Assembly: GCF_003985125.1 (NCBI RefSeq)
Contig: NZ_ML133565.1
Coordinates: 1-64,000, forward strand
DNA length: 64,000 nucleotides
Source: Rhizobium phaseoli
GTDB taxonomy: Bacteria; Pseudomonadota; Alphaproteobacteria; Rhizobiales; Rhizobiaceae
Direction of reading: 5' to 3'
Part shown: in pieces, positions 6,800-18,300 of the stretch
Layout of the letters: each line of letters opens with the position of its first letter
Position numbering within the stretch: position 1 is the first letter of the stretch
Position numbers and translations under genes: made by a program
Notes under the pieces: model-generated
Told to the model about the DNA's origin: nothing
Seen by the model: the letters and a program-made list of their open reading frames with translations, nothing else
Database searches by the model: none

Positions 6800-8971
6800 A
6801 TGGGCAGCTTTGATGCTGGTATCGCCACTGCTCCGGCACAGCCGCTCGATAGCGGCCTGCGCGCGCTGTGCGGGATCGCAGCCTTCTATAGGATTGCAGC
6901 CGACCCCAACCACCTCCACCATGAATTGTCACTTGGCAGAGGGGTGGCGAGCGAGCGTGAAATCCTGCGCGCCGCAGCGGCAATCGGGCTGAGGGCGCGA
7001 GCGACCGTTAATCTCACCGAGGCGCGGCTGAAAACCCTGCCAGTGCCCGCTATCGTTCGCCTCTCCGAGGGAACCTTTGCCGTTCTGGGTGGCCCCACGG
7101 CGTCGGGCCTCTATAGGCTTGTCGATCCGGTCACGCGCGCCGATCGTGAACTCGGCGCCAGCGAGCTTCTCCGCGAGTGCGGCGGGTCCGCGATCCTTGT
7201 CGCCCGAAAGCTTGGAGGTGCGGGAGCAGATCCCAGGACCTTCGGCCTGAAGTGGTTTCTTCCGTCGCTGTGGCGGTACCGCAAACCGCTGGCGCATGTG
7301 CTTGTCGCCTCGCTCTTCGTCCAGATCTTCGCGCTGGTGACGCCATTGTTCTTCCAGGTGGTGGTCGACAAGGTCCTGACGCACAAAGGCTATTCGACGC
7401 TTTTCGTCCTCGTCGCCGGCATTGCGATCATCGGGCTCTTCGACGTCGTGCTGCAGTATCTGCGGACCTATGCACTTTCCCACACCACCAACCGCATCGA
7501 CGTCGAACTCGGACAACGGCTTTTCCGGCACCTGCTTCGCCTGCCGCTCGACTATTTCGAGACCCGGTCCGCTGGACAGACGGTCGCCCGGGTAAGAGAG
7601 CTCGAGACGATTAGGAATTTCCTGACGGGGCAGGGGCTTTTCGCCGCGATTGATCTGGTCTTTGCGATCGTGTTCCTCTGCATCCTTTGGCTCTATTCCT
7701 GGAGCCTGACATTGATCGTTCTCGGCTCGATCCCGCTCTACGCCGTTGTCGGAATTCTCGTCCGCCCGCCCCTCCGTGAAATGATCAAGGAGAAGTTTAA
7801 TCGCGGCGCGGTCAGCCAGCAGCTCTTAGTCGAGGCGATTATCGGCATTCAGACCGTGAAATCGGCAGCGGTTGAACCCGTCATGCAGGCGCAGTGGGAA
7901 GAAAAGCTCGCCGCCTATGTGAAAACCGCGTTTCGGACGACGCTTCTTGGCGCCGGCGGTCAGAACGTCATCCAGTATATCAGCAAGCTTTCGAGCGCGC
8001 TGCTGCTGCTCTTTGGCGCGCGGGCGGTGATCAATGGCGACCTGTCTGTCGGTTCGCTGGTCGCTTTCAATATGATCGCCGGTCAGGCGACGGGACCGGT
8101 TCTGCGGCTGTCGCAGCTGTGGCAGGATTTCCAGCAGGTTCAGATTTCGATCGACCGGCTCGGCGATATCCTCAACACGCCGATGGAGCGCGCTCCCGCC
8201 ACACGCCTCACTCTTCCTCCGCCGCGGGGATCGATCGAGTTTCGCAATGTGACGTTTCGGTACAGGCCGGGCAGTCAGGATATTCTCAAGAGGATCAACC
8301 TGCACATCAGACCGGGCGAAGTCGTCGGCATCGTCGGCGCGTCAGGATCCGGAAAATCGACGCTCACGAAACTCATCCAGCGCCTCTATCTCGCCAACGA
8401 AGGCCAGGTCCTGCTCGACGGGATGGATATATCGCAGACGGATCCAGCCTGGCTCCGTAGTCATATCGGCGTGGTCCTGCAGGAAAATCTCCTCTTCAAC
8501 AGAACGATCCATGAGAACATCTCGCTTGCCAATCCGGCATTGCCGCGAGCGCAGGTCATGACGGTGGCCAGACTTTCGGGCGCTGACGAGTTCATATCTA
8601 GGCTGCCTCAGGGATATGACACTCTGATCGAGGAGCGGGGCGCCAATCTCTCGGGCGGCCAGCGCCAGCGCATCGCGATTGCCCGGGCGCTCGCCACCAA
8701 TCCGCCGCTCCTGATTTTCGATGAAGCGACTAGTGCGCTCGACTACGAGAGCGAGCGGGTGGTGCAGGAAAACATGCGCCACATCGTCCAGGGGCGTACA
8801 GTCATCATTATTGCCCATCGCCTTGCCGCGGTCAGAAACTGCCACCGGATCATCGGCATGGCGGACGGGCATATCGTCGAGATGGGTACGCATGAAGAGC
8901 TGCTCCGCAAATCAGATGGCCTTTTCGCTAGGCTCTGGGCTTTGCAGAACGATGCGAGGGTCTGCGCATGA
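6800..8971 (+). CDS. Type I secretion system ABC transporter, HlyB family
   Basis: 723 residues. Residues about 1-130 form a C39-peptidase-like domain; the segment LDSGLRALCGIAAFY aligns with the usual start but has no catalytic cysteine at the expected position, as in HlyB. Residues about 150-430 form the membrane domain with six hydrophobic segments. The ATPase domain follows, with Walker A GASGSGKS near residue 513, signature LSGGQRQR near 617 and Walker B LLIFDEATSALD. It drives one-step export of proteins with C-terminal signals through inner membrane, adaptor and an outer-membrane TolC-like channel. It overlaps the adaptor gene by 4 bases. The likely substrate is the repeat protein at 12382. 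Confidence 0.92.
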   Translation: MGSFDAGIATAPAQPLDSGLRALCGIAAFYRIAADPNHLHHELSLGRGVASEREILRAAAAIGLRARATVNLTEARLKTLPVPAIVRLSEGTFAVLGGPTASGLYRLVDPVTRADRELGASELLRECGGSAILVARKLGGAGADPRTFGLKWFLPSLWRYRKPLAHVLVASLFVQIFALVTPLFFQVVVDKVLTHKGYSTLFVLVAGIAIIGLFDVVLQYLRTYALSHTTNRIDVELGQRLFRHLLRLPLDYFETRSAGQTVARVRELETIRNFLTGQGLFAAIDLVFAIVFLCILWLYSWSLTLIVLGSIPLYAVVGILVRPPLREMIKEKFNRGAVSQQLLVEAIIGIQTVKSAAVEPVMQAQWEEKLAAYVKTAFRTTLLGAGGQNVIQYISKLSSALLLLFGARAVINGDLSVGSLVAFNMIAGQATGPVLRLSQLWQDFQQVQISIDRLGDILNTPMERAPATRLTLPPPRGSIEFRNVTFRYRPGSQDILKRINLHIRPGEVVGIVGASGSGKSTLTKLIQRLYLANEGQVLLDGMDISQTDPAWLRSHIGVVLQENLLFNRTIHENISLANPALPRAQVMTVARLSGADEFISRLPQGYDTLIEERGANLSGGQRQRIAIARALATNPPLLIFDEATSALDYESERVVQENMRHIVQGRTVIIIAHRLAAVRNCHRIIGMADGHIVEMGTHEELLRKSDGLFARLWALQNDARVCA

Positions 8972-10413
8972 ACGCGACGAACAGGAGCACCCTTGCCCTG
9001 CCAGGCCGGTCGCGGACCCGATCGGATCATGAGTTTCTGGCCCCGGCACTTGAGGTTCTCGAAACGCCGCCATCCCCAGTCGGCACCGCCCTCATCGTGA
9101 TCATTTGCCTGCTGGCAACGATCGCCCTGGCATGGGCTTATATCGGCAGGATCGACATCATCGCGACTGCGCAGGGCAAGATTCAACCGGTTGGCCGGGT
9201 CAAGGTCGTCCAGCCGCTCTATGGCGGCAAGGTCGTGGTTCTGCCGCCTCCCAATGGAACCGAAGTGCATCGCGGCGACGTATTGTTCCAACTCGATTCT
9301 GCCGAAGCGATTGCCGACGAACGAGATGCCGAAACCGCGCTTGCGTCTGTCCATGCCGAAGCTACGCGTCGGCGCGAGGCGCTTGTTGCTGCGGCTGCAG
9401 CGGATGATCCCCGCGGTGCTCGTATTGACTGGGCAGCAGACGTGCCCGAGAAGCTTCGCAAGCGGGAGGACGCCATCCTCGCCAGCGAACTTGGCCAGCT
9501 TGATGCATCGCTGACGTCATTGCGTTCCCAAGTGCGCCAGAAGGAAGGGGAGCGCAACCATCTCCACGATACACTCGACGAGCAGGCGTCGCTCGTTGAT
9601 ACGCTGCAGCAGCGGGTTGCAATGCGGAGTACTCTCGTTGGTGAGAATGCAGGGCCAGTTGCCGGCGTCATCGACGCGACCGAAACCTTAAAGACGCAGC
9701 GAACACAGTTTGCAATCCAAAAGGGCCAACTTGCTGACGCCGTGGCAGGCATCGATGTCCTCAAGGCCGAGATCGAGAAGACCCGCAGCACGTTCGTCAG
9801 CGATCAGACCGAAAAACTGGGTGATGCCGAGCGTCAGGCTGAAGATCTGGAACAGCGCCTCGCAAAGAGCCGCGCCGAACTGGCACAGATGACCGTGCGC
9901 AGCCCAATCGACGGTGTCGTTCAGGCTTCAGTGATTTCGACCGAGGGCCAGGTGGTGACGGCCGGGGAGGAGGTTCTGAGGATCGTTCCGGCAGGAGCCA
10001 TGCTAGAGCTCGAGGTCTACGTTCCTAATCGGGATATCGGCTTCGTTCATGTTGGCCAGCCGGTGGTGGTGAAACTGGATGCATTCCCGTTCACGCAGTA
10101 CGGCACAGTTCCTGCGACGATCGTCAAGATTGCCACCGATGCAATCCCAGAGCCGGATGCTGAGCGCCGTGAGGAAGACACCGCTGCCGCGCTTCAGACA
10201 TCGCTGTTTGGGGGTGCCGAGCGGACACAGAACCTGGTTTTTGCGGTGACGCTGAAACTCGAGCAAAATGCGATGCCGGCGGATGGCGCAGATGTTTCGC
10301 TTTCGCCGGGAATGTCGGCAACGGCCGAGGTCAGAACCGGTTCGAGGCGGATACTGGCCTATGTGTTATCGCCTCTCGTTGAGGTGGCAAGCGAAGCGAT
10401 GAAGGAGCGATGA
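8968..10413 (+). CDS. Type I secretion periplasmic adaptor, HlyD family
   Basis: 481 residues. One membrane segment lies near residues 40-60 (ALIVIICLLATIALAWAYIG), followed by a lipoyl-like half motif (GRVKVVQPLYGGKVVVLPP), long coiled-coil helices at about 110-310, the returning half (MTVRSPIDGVVQASVI) and a beta-barrel domain. It links the ABC exporter to the outer-membrane channel. The start overlaps the exporter stop (ATGA), so the two are translationally coupled. Its last 70 codons are duplicated as a fragment at 11368-11583. No TolC-like gene lies in the window. Confidence 0.92.
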   Translation: MNATNRSTLALPGRSRTRSDHEFLAPALEVLETPPSPVGTALIVIICLLATIALAWAYIGRIDIIATAQGKIQPVGRVKVVQPLYGGKVVVLPPPNGTEVHRGDVLFQLDSAEAIADERDAETALASVHAEATRRREALVAAAAADDPRGARIDWAADVPEKLRKREDAILASELGQLDASLTSLRSQVRQKEGERNHLHDTLDEQASLVDTLQQRVAMRSTLVGENAGPVAGVIDATETLKTQRTQFAIQKGQLADAVAGIDVLKAEIEKTRSTFVSDQTEKLGDAERQAEDLEQRLAKSRAELAQMTVRSPIDGVVQASVISTEGQVVTAGEEVLRIVPAGAMLELEVYVPNRDIGFVHVGQPVVVKLDAFPFTQYGTVPATIVKIATDAIPEPDAERREEDTAAALQTSLFGGAERTQNLVFAVTLKLEQNAMPADGADVSLSPGMSATAEVRTGSRRILAYVLSPLVEVASEAMKER

Positions 10414-10496
10414 TTTGATAAATGCGATGCGCCCTCGCAGCAACCGAGGTGGTCGGCATTTTCCGTCGTCTCATCATATCGGTGGAGGACCCGAGC

Positions 10497-11087
10497 GTGA
10501 ACGGTGATTTTGTACCTGTAAGCCCGCTTTCCCCGATCGGGCCCATCCCCATCCTCTTGTTTCTGATCTTCCTGTTTTTAATAGGTCGAATTCTGCTTCG
10601 ACGAAGCGTAATTGGCTTGGAAGGCGTTTTCGCGATTCTGATGGTCGCGGTGACAATTTCATCTCTCGCGTTGTTTCACCGATTTCGAACCCCTGACTAT
10701 CTGCTCATCTTCTTGGTTACGCAGATTGTAATCGCTTTGACCTTCTTCCCCATCGCCTGGTGGATGGCCCGCCGCGCCAAGGTGACTGACGAGGGCTTTT
10801 TTTACAGACTCAGCAAAGTCCCAGTTGAAAGGAATATAAATAGCGCATCGGTGGCGGCTGCGGTAATGATAGCCGCATGTTTCGTCATATACATATCAGA
10901 CTATAGATTGACGACACCCTGCGACAATATGAAGTGCTACACGATAGACTTTTTTATAGGATCTAGGGAAAGCGGATTCTTTAATCTGTACATGGCAAAC
11001 ACGCTGACATCCATATTCTTTATTTCGTTTTTTGTGCACCTATACAACATCTATCGCAAGACGGTAAAAGATCGCGAGAACTCCTGA
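10497..11087 (+). CDS. Hypothetical multi-pass membrane protein of the secretion locus
   Basis: About 196 residues with around five hydrophobic segments (for example ILLFLIFLFLIGRILL, FAILMVAVTISSLALF, YLLIFLVTQIVIALTFF, FFISFFVHLYNIY). GTG at 10497 is chosen because GGAGG lies 8-12 bases upstream; an upstream ATG at 10422 has no such site. The sequence is noticeably richer in A+T than the exporter genes. Its stop overlaps the next start (TGATG). No family was recognised. Its position between the exporter and its substrate suggests a partner role such as immunity or assembly, but this is inference. Confidence 0.6.
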   Translation: MNGDFVPVSPLSPIGPIPILLFLIFLFLIGRILLRRSVIGLEGVFAILMVAVTISSLALFHRFRTPDYLLIFLVTQIVIALTFFPIAWWMARRAKVTDEGFFYRLSKVPVERNINSASVAAAVMIAACFVIYISDYRLTTPCDNMKCYTIDFFIGSRESGFFNLYMANTLTSIFFISFFVHLYNIYRKTVKDRENS

Positions 11088-11419
11088 TGAATACACTCAG
11101 TGTCACATTCAGTTTCAATGACCTCAAGAATGAGTTCGATCAATTCAACAAAGAAGTTGGCAGAGCGGCATTTGCTGTTCAGTCATTCATGGCCTACACG
11201 ATCTCGGCAACTTACGCTGCGCACCACCAAGCAATTGACATCCTTTCCCATGACAACCAATCGGCTCTGAATCGGTCTGTGGGAATATACGTCGACGACA
11301 GCATCGCGCTCTCCGCTGGCCGCCTCGCGGTCGGGCGGCGGAAGCGTCAGCCGCAGAACATCCAGAAATGTCGCTGTTTACTGGTGCCGAGCGCACTCAG
11401 AATCTCGTCATCGCGGTGA
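11087..11419 (+). CDS. Short hypothetical protein, probably truncated by a recombination junction
   Basis: The frame starts at an ATG overlapping the previous stop, so it is coupled to that gene. The first 70 residues (MNTLSVTFSFNDLKNEFDQF onwards) look like genuine coding sequence of an unrecognised protein. From about 11330 the frame runs into sequence homologous to the 3' end of the adaptor gene, but in another frame. The original C-terminus therefore seems to have been replaced. The present product may be non-functional. Confidence 0.45.
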   Translation: MNTLSVTFSFNDLKNEFDQFNKEVGRAAFAVQSFMAYTISATYAAHHQAIDILSHDNQSALNRSVGIYVDDSIALSAGRLAVGRRKRQPQNIQKCRCLLVPSALRISSSR

Positions 11420-11583
11420 CACTGAAGCCTGAACGAAATGCGGAGCGACCGGATGGCGCAGATGTTCCGCTCTCGCCCGGAATGTCCGCGACGGCTGAGG
11501 TCAAGACCGGTTCGAGGCGGATCCTTGGTCATGTGTTTTCCCCTCCGGTCGAAGTGGCAAGCCGGACGCTGAAGGAACGGTGA
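11368..11583 (+). pseudogene. Duplicated 3' fragment of an HlyD adaptor gene
   Basis: The translation contains SLFTGAERTQNLVIAVTLKP, SPGMSATAEV and KTGSRRILGHVFSPPVEVAS and ends TLKER. The adaptor at 8968 ends SLFGGAERTQNLVFAVTLKL, SPGMSATAEV, RTGSRRILAYVLSPLVEVAS and AMKER. The two are clearly homologous over about 70 codons but have diverged, so this is an old duplicate or the remnant of a second secretion operon. The rest of the gene is absent. Confidence 0.85.
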
Positions 11584-11772
11584 GTATGTTTCAGCGTCAG
11601 CGGACGATCGTAAATCTGATGTTCGAGCGAACTACATGCACCGGAAACCAGTGGGCGAATCTGGATAGCTCGTCGATTTGAACCTTTCGCAATGCGGACC
11701 CAGAAATGGTGCCCATTTCCCAGAACACTTGTTCCGCAACGGAATCTAGCAGATTTAAGTAATGGTTGAGCA

Positions 11773-12372
11773 ATGGAATTGAATTCAAAATCGCACGAAA
11801 AGCCAAGCAGCAAAAGCACTGTTTTCGCTTTTAGGTTCCCAATTGTGGTATCCTTGCTGCAATCGCTAATGTTTCAGATATTGATTCTATGGACGAATAT
11901 AGAAATACTGAAAATACTAATATTGTACTGGTTTTTGTCAGCATGTTTGGTGGTTTATTCTCTGATTTTTGGGGCAGTGTTATTATTGCGCGGCAAATGG
12001 TCTACATTGTTTTTAACTCCAATCACAATTCTGGCGATCTGCGGATTAGCCTTGACGCCTGGGCAAATTGCCGAGGGGGTGCTTAGAGGCTACGCCCAAT
12101 ATATTGAGGCGAGCGGAAAATGTTCGCCTACCGCTGCCCCTCTCGCAGCTAATCAAGCGTCGTTATGTTTTTCCAGAGATACCATCGACGGTTCTTACAA
12201 ATTCCTGATTTATGATCCTACGGACAACGTCCTGCGTCCTCGAGAGAAGCAGGATGGTTACTGGAGAGATCAACTTGAGCGAGGGTCTCTAGGAGGGGTC
12301 CTAGTGGACTGCCATTCCTCGCCTGAACAATTTGCCACCCACGTCTACTTTCTTGACTGCCCCTACCTCTGA
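11773..12372 (+). CDS. Hypothetical membrane protein immediately upstream of the giant secreted protein
   Basis: 199 residues. Three hydrophobic segments occupy about residues 22-100. The remaining 95 residues look extracytoplasmic and have four cysteines (KCSPT, LCFSR, DCHSS, DCPYL) that could form two disulfides. Coding sequence is strongly AT-rich: bases 11881-11940 have about 27% G+C. Only 9 bases separate it from the giant gene, so the two are almost certainly co-transcribed. No family was recognised. An immunity or anchoring partner for the giant protein is one possibility. Confidence 0.6.
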   Translation: MELNSKSHEKPSSKSTVFAFRFPIVVSLLQSLMFQILILWTNIEILKILILYWFLSACLVVYSLIFGAVLLLRGKWSTLFLTPITILAICGLALTPGQIAEGVLRGYAQYIEASGKCSPTAAPLAANQASLCFSRDTIDGSYKFLIYDPTDNVLRPREKQDGYWRDQLERGSLGGVLVDCHSSPEQFATHVYFLDCPYL

Positions 12373-12381
12373 GGTCGCAAA

Positions 12382-15300
12382 ATGCAAAACACCTTTTACG
12401 TCAAAGACATAAACCATAATTTGGTGCCGGCTAAGTATCTGGAGGTGGATGGTCTGCCTGTCTACAATCAAAATCTTTTGCTTGATAGACCAAGACTTAG
12501 TCAGGTGAATATAATCTATGATGCCAATGGTGTTGTGTTGCCTGAACAGAATATTACCGACCGTCTGATCGTTCCTGAAAACTATAATATTCAAGCCGCG
12601 ATTGATTTTGGAAGAATGATTTCCGGCAACCCTCCATTGCCGACGGACGCTCTCAGTGGAGGGTTTTCTTCGTCACCTTCCCCCGAACTCACAATGGCAG
12701 GTGCTTTTTGGGAAGGCGGTTCTCAAGATCTGCAGCGAACATATCTCGGAATTAATGGGGAAATTGTGAGGGGTGGACCATTCGTCCAGGCGTTTGTCGA
12801 TGCAGCCTCTTTCCACTTAGGCCTCGTATCGTACTTTGCCGGGGTTCCGCTGCACGACACCTTATGGGGAGGCGGCGCTTTGAATCGCCTTGCCGCCTTA
12901 ACGAATTCGAAGATAGACCTAAGTGGCGACGAGTTTGGCAACACCCCCGCCAATGCCGTATCCATTCCATTGGGCTATCAACTGGGCCAATATCTGGATA
13001 ACGCTTCCGATGAGCATTTCTTTAGCGGATTTTTGTCTCCATCACTTCCAACGATCAATGTAGCGCCTTTCGATATGTCTCCGGGAGATAGCGACGGCCT
13101 TGTTTTCATTGGCGATGTAACTTCGAATGGAAACAGCGAAGGCTTCCTCGGCGGCATCCCGTTACCTTCAAGCAATCCTGTAGATCCGTCAGAGAGTTAC
13201 TTCACAGATCCCGCCAACTTCGACTTCAGCAGTGTGGGATATACACCGAAATCTTGGGATTACTTCTATCAGGATGATTGGACCTACAGCAGCGAGTCGG
13301 ATGACAATAGTCCTTCGGCGTCGCGATCCGATCCCTTTTCGAGTGGACAAGGGTCGCATGAGTATGAAGTGAGCTACGACAACAGGGACGATAGTAGCCG
13401 CGACGCTGCCGATCCCGATAGCGGTTCGCTTGGTGGCGTGAGCTACAACAACTCCGGCGGGCAGCATAATGTAAGTATCAACACCGGGCCGAGCTACTAT
13501 GACCCGGGCGGCTTCTTCCCGAATGTCGATGGTGATCTTGACGACGATTATTCCGACGATGACGACGACGACAGTGACGACGACGAACCCGTCGTCCTCG
13601 ATCTCGACGGCAATGGTATCAAGCTGACGCAGCAGACGTCGTCGATCACCTATTTCGACATGGCCGGCGACGGCAAGCAGCACCTGACGGCCTGGGCGGC
13701 GGCCGGCGATGGTGTGCTTGCGATCGACGCGAACGGCGACGGCAAGATCGACCAGAAAAGCGAGATCGATTTTACCGCGTGGGACACGACCGCCACGACC
13801 GACATGCAGGCGCTGCGTGATGTCTTCGACACCAACCACAACGGAAAGCTCGACGCCGGCGACAGCCGTTTTGCCGATTTCAAGGTTGTCGTGACGCAGG
13901 CCGATGGAACGCAACAGCTGAAGAGCCTTGCCGATCTCGGCATCACGTCGATCGACCTGATTTCGAACAATCAGACGACAGAGCAGCCCGATGGATCCAA
14001 AATCAGCGGTACGGCGGCATTCTCGCGAGCAAACGGCTCGACCGGAACGGCCGCGGACGTGTCGCTCGCCTTTGACAAGACCGGCGTCGTGACCTCGACT
14101 TCGACCACGCATCTCGCCGATGGATCGACCATGATCGATACCAAGGCCAGCGGCACCGATGGCGCGCTGCAGTCGGAGCGCATTCTGGCGACTTCGGCGG
14201 ACGGGTTGGGCCGCACGCTGACGATCGACATCGACGGCGACGGCATCATCGATCAGCGGCAGACGGATGTGACGGTGATTGGAAGCGATGGCAGCCGCTC
14301 CGAAACGCTTTCCGATTTCGGCAATGGCGGGACGATCCTGACCGACAGCATGACGACGGCGACCAGCGCTGATGGAAAGCTTGTTACGATATCGAGAGAC
14401 CAGACTGGCGGCGGCCACACGACGCAGCGGGAGACGGATGCGACCGCCGCAGACGGCACTCTGACCGTCACGGTCACGGACCTCAACGCCGACGGTTCCG
14501 AAAAGGATCGGACGACCACTATCACCAGTGCCGATGGTCTTTCGAAGACCCAGAACTCGGATTCGACCGGGCGCGGCATCGTTGATGGGACCACGGCCGA
14601 CATGATTTCCGTCGCCGGCGATGGCACGCGGACCGAAGATGTCAGCGACTACGCGGGCACGAGTTCTGCCAGCAGCAGCCGTATCGACGAGACCGTAACG
14701 GTGACGAGCGGCGATGGCCGAAGCAAGACCATCACCTCCGATCTCGATGGCGACGGACATGTCGATCAGCGTGCCTCAAACGTGATCGTCGTCAATGCCA
14801 ACGGCACATCGACGGCAACACAGACCAGGCGCGGCGGCGATGGCTCGCTGCTCAGCGAGACCGTGACGGCGTTGAGCGCCGATTCCCTGGTGCGCGCCAC
14901 GAGTACCGATGCCGATGGCGACGGCACTTTCGAAGAGAAAAGCCAGGACAGCACGGTGATTGCGGCCGATAGCGGCCGTGTCGAGACCGTTACGGATACC
15001 AACGCTGATCTATCGCTGCGTGATCGCACGGTCACCGCCTGGAGCGCCGATGGGCGAACCAGGACGATCGAGACCGACACGAATGGCGACGGTGGTTACG
15101 ATTCCGTCGAAACCATCGCGGTTGCCGGCAACGGAACAATCACGGATACGCTTTCGGACTTCAATCCGGCGGGGACGATCCTGTCGAACCGGACGGTCAC
15201 GGTGACGTCGGCCGACGGGTTGTCGAAGAATGTGCGCACCGACGAGGACGGCGATGGCGATTTCGACAAGCAGGCCGATACGGCAATCGTCATCAATGCC

Positions 15301-18300
15301 GACGGCTCGTCAACCACAACGCTGATCAACTGGAACGGCGCACACAGCATCCAGACCGGCAAGGCCGTAACAACGGTCAGCGTGGATGGAAAAAGCACGA
15401 CGGTCGATCGATACCTCGGATCCTCCAGCGCAAAGGATAGTTCGGAACAGGACACGACGGTCCTGAACGCCGACGGATCGCAAACTCGTACCGTCATCGA
15501 CACTGCGGGGTCGTCGTCGGCGCCGGTCAGCAAGACGGTGACGGCAACAAGTGCCGATCATCTGAACATCACGACCAGCACCTATCTCGACCAGTTTTCC
15601 AATCCGGAACAGGTCAGCGCCCAGATCACCGCAGCCGACGGCAGCGAAACGACCACTTCCTCGACCTACAGCGCTGACGGAAAGCATCTGCTTGAGTCTT
15701 CGGTGACGTCGACGAGCGCCGATCGCCTGACCTCGCTTGTCACGACCGACAGCGACGGAGACGGCGATGCCGACCAGCAAAAGAGCGATGTTACGGTGCT
15801 CAACGCGGACGGAAGCCATGTGGAGACTGTTTCGGATTACGCCGGGACGAGCTCCGCGGCTGCCAATCACGTCGATAGCCGTGTGACGACAACAAGCGCC
15901 AACCGCCGGCAGATCACTGTCCAGTTCGACCTCGATGGCGACGGGACCTTCGATCGCGTTGCAAGCGACGTGACGGCTTTTTCCGCCGACGGATCGCAAG
16001 CCGAGACAGTCTCCGACTATGCCGGGAACAGCACCACCCTCATCGATCGGACAACGATTACGACAAGCCATAGCGGCTATGACAAAATCACGACTGTCGA
16101 TGCCGACGGCGACGGCCAGGTCGATACGACGACCACTGACATAATAACGCTCAATTCCGATGGATCGACGACCGAGACCATCACCATTGCCAATGGTGCG
16201 ACACTCAGAAGCCGGCTCGTCACCAAAGAGCAGGCGGACGGCAAGACCAAGACGATCACAACCGATGCTAACGGTGATGGAGGCTTCGACACCGTCGAGT
16301 CCGTCACGGTTTCTGCCGACGGGAGTACCGTCGACAGCGTCTCGACCTTCAGTCCTGATGGGACCGTTCTCGAAAAGCGCGTCGTCACGACGACGTCGGC
16401 CGACGGCCTGATCAAGACCGTCGCAACGGACGCCGACGGCGATGGCGATTTTGACAGCCGGTCGGTAACCTCGAGCGCGACCAATACCGACGGATCTACG
16501 ACAGTCACATCCACCCAGACGAACGGCGACGGGAGCGTGCAGACAGGAAAGACTGTCAAGACGATCAGTGCCGATGGCCAGACGCTGACGACCGACACCT
16601 ATATTGGCAGCGATTCTTCCGTCGACAAGACCGTTCAGGAGGTCCGTACGCGCAACGCGGACGGCAGTATTCTCGATGTTGAGGACGGGGTTGCCGGCGT
16701 CAATCGCCTCAAATACGTCCACACTCTGACGACAGCGAGCGCCGATGGAAGAAGCAGCACTAGCGACCTGTCGAACGGTATCCCGCCGACCAATGCCCAG
16801 ACGACGGTCAGCTCGGTCAACGCCGACGGCTCCAAGGTAACGATCGTCGAAACCTACGGCATCAATAACCCGGTCGCCTTCAATGAAATCAAGACGACCA
16901 CGATCAGCGCCGATGGATTGACGAAGACCGTCAAGAACGATTTCACCAATAGCGACAATACCGAGTCTTACAGCGAGACGATGTTCGACGGGACGGTCCT
17001 GAATGCGGACGGCTCGCGCACGGAAACGCTGCGGGACACGAACACGACGGGCCAGGTGATCGATCAGGTCATCAAAACCACCTCCGCCAACGGCGATCTC
17101 GTCACCCAGCAATGGAGCGGCAATCACACCTGGGCCACAACTGCGCTCACCGTCCACAATAGCGACGGTAGCACCACGACGACAACCAGCGCCGGCACCG
17201 CGATATCAGGCTCGGCTGTCACCGGATTGGTCGATCAGCAAGTGCAGACGGTTTCGGCAGATGGCTTGATTACGAACACCGTGACCACCCTTCTAACGAA
17301 AACGGCAAAGTCCGACATCTCGATCCGGAATGTCGACGGCAGCAAGACGGAAACCGTCCAACTCTCGAATACTGTCACCGGCCATCTGCTGCGTTCGGAG
17401 ACGATCGCAGACAGCGCTGACGGCCTGTCGCATACGGAGAGCCGCGACAGCGATGGCGACGGCGTTGCCGATCGCAGCGAAACGACTGTGACGGCCGGCA
17501 ATGGCGTCAGGACGACGACGATCTCCAATTTCAATGCCGACGGCAGCCTCAAGGATCGCTCGACGACGTCAGTCAGCGCGAACGGTCTGGAGACCGATTA
17601 CAGTTTCGATTCGGACGGGGACGGCGTGACCGATCGCCGGCGAACGGATGTTACCGTTCTCAACCCGGACGGCAGCCGTACCGAGACCATTACCGATCTC
17701 GCCCCTGACGGTATTGCCGTCCTCGACAAGGTGACCAGCACCACGAGCGCCGACGGGCTGAGCAAGACACAACTCTCTCAGCTCGACGCAGCCGGGCGCG
17801 TCTCGGAATCACAGATCGACAACACGACCGTCGATGCCAATGGGGAATTGGTCGAGACCAATACAACGTATTACAGCGACGGGACCAAGCGAAGCGGCTT
17901 TGTCCGGATCACAAGCGCCGACGGCCTCGAGATTGTCACCGACTTCGATCACGATGGCGACGGCGTCATCGACGAAAGCCAGCTGTTCAACACCGATGCG
18001 GCAGGAAACACCTATCAGTCGCTCGATTATCCTACGGGCAAGTCGTGGCGCACGGGTGCGGCGGACAGTTCGGCCGACGGTTTCGTCATCAACGTGGATG
18101 ACGATGGGCGCAGCACTGATGTCACGATCCTGTCGCCGGACACGCCGTCCGATCCAACGAGCGCGCCGACCGATCTCGGCGACGAATTCATATCGGTCGC
18201 CGCCGAGGCGAACGGCTCTTATAGCTGGGAAGCGGTTTCGACAACCGGTTCGGTCACCGCCTATGTCCGGCACGGGATCGATCCCGATGGCATCGATACC

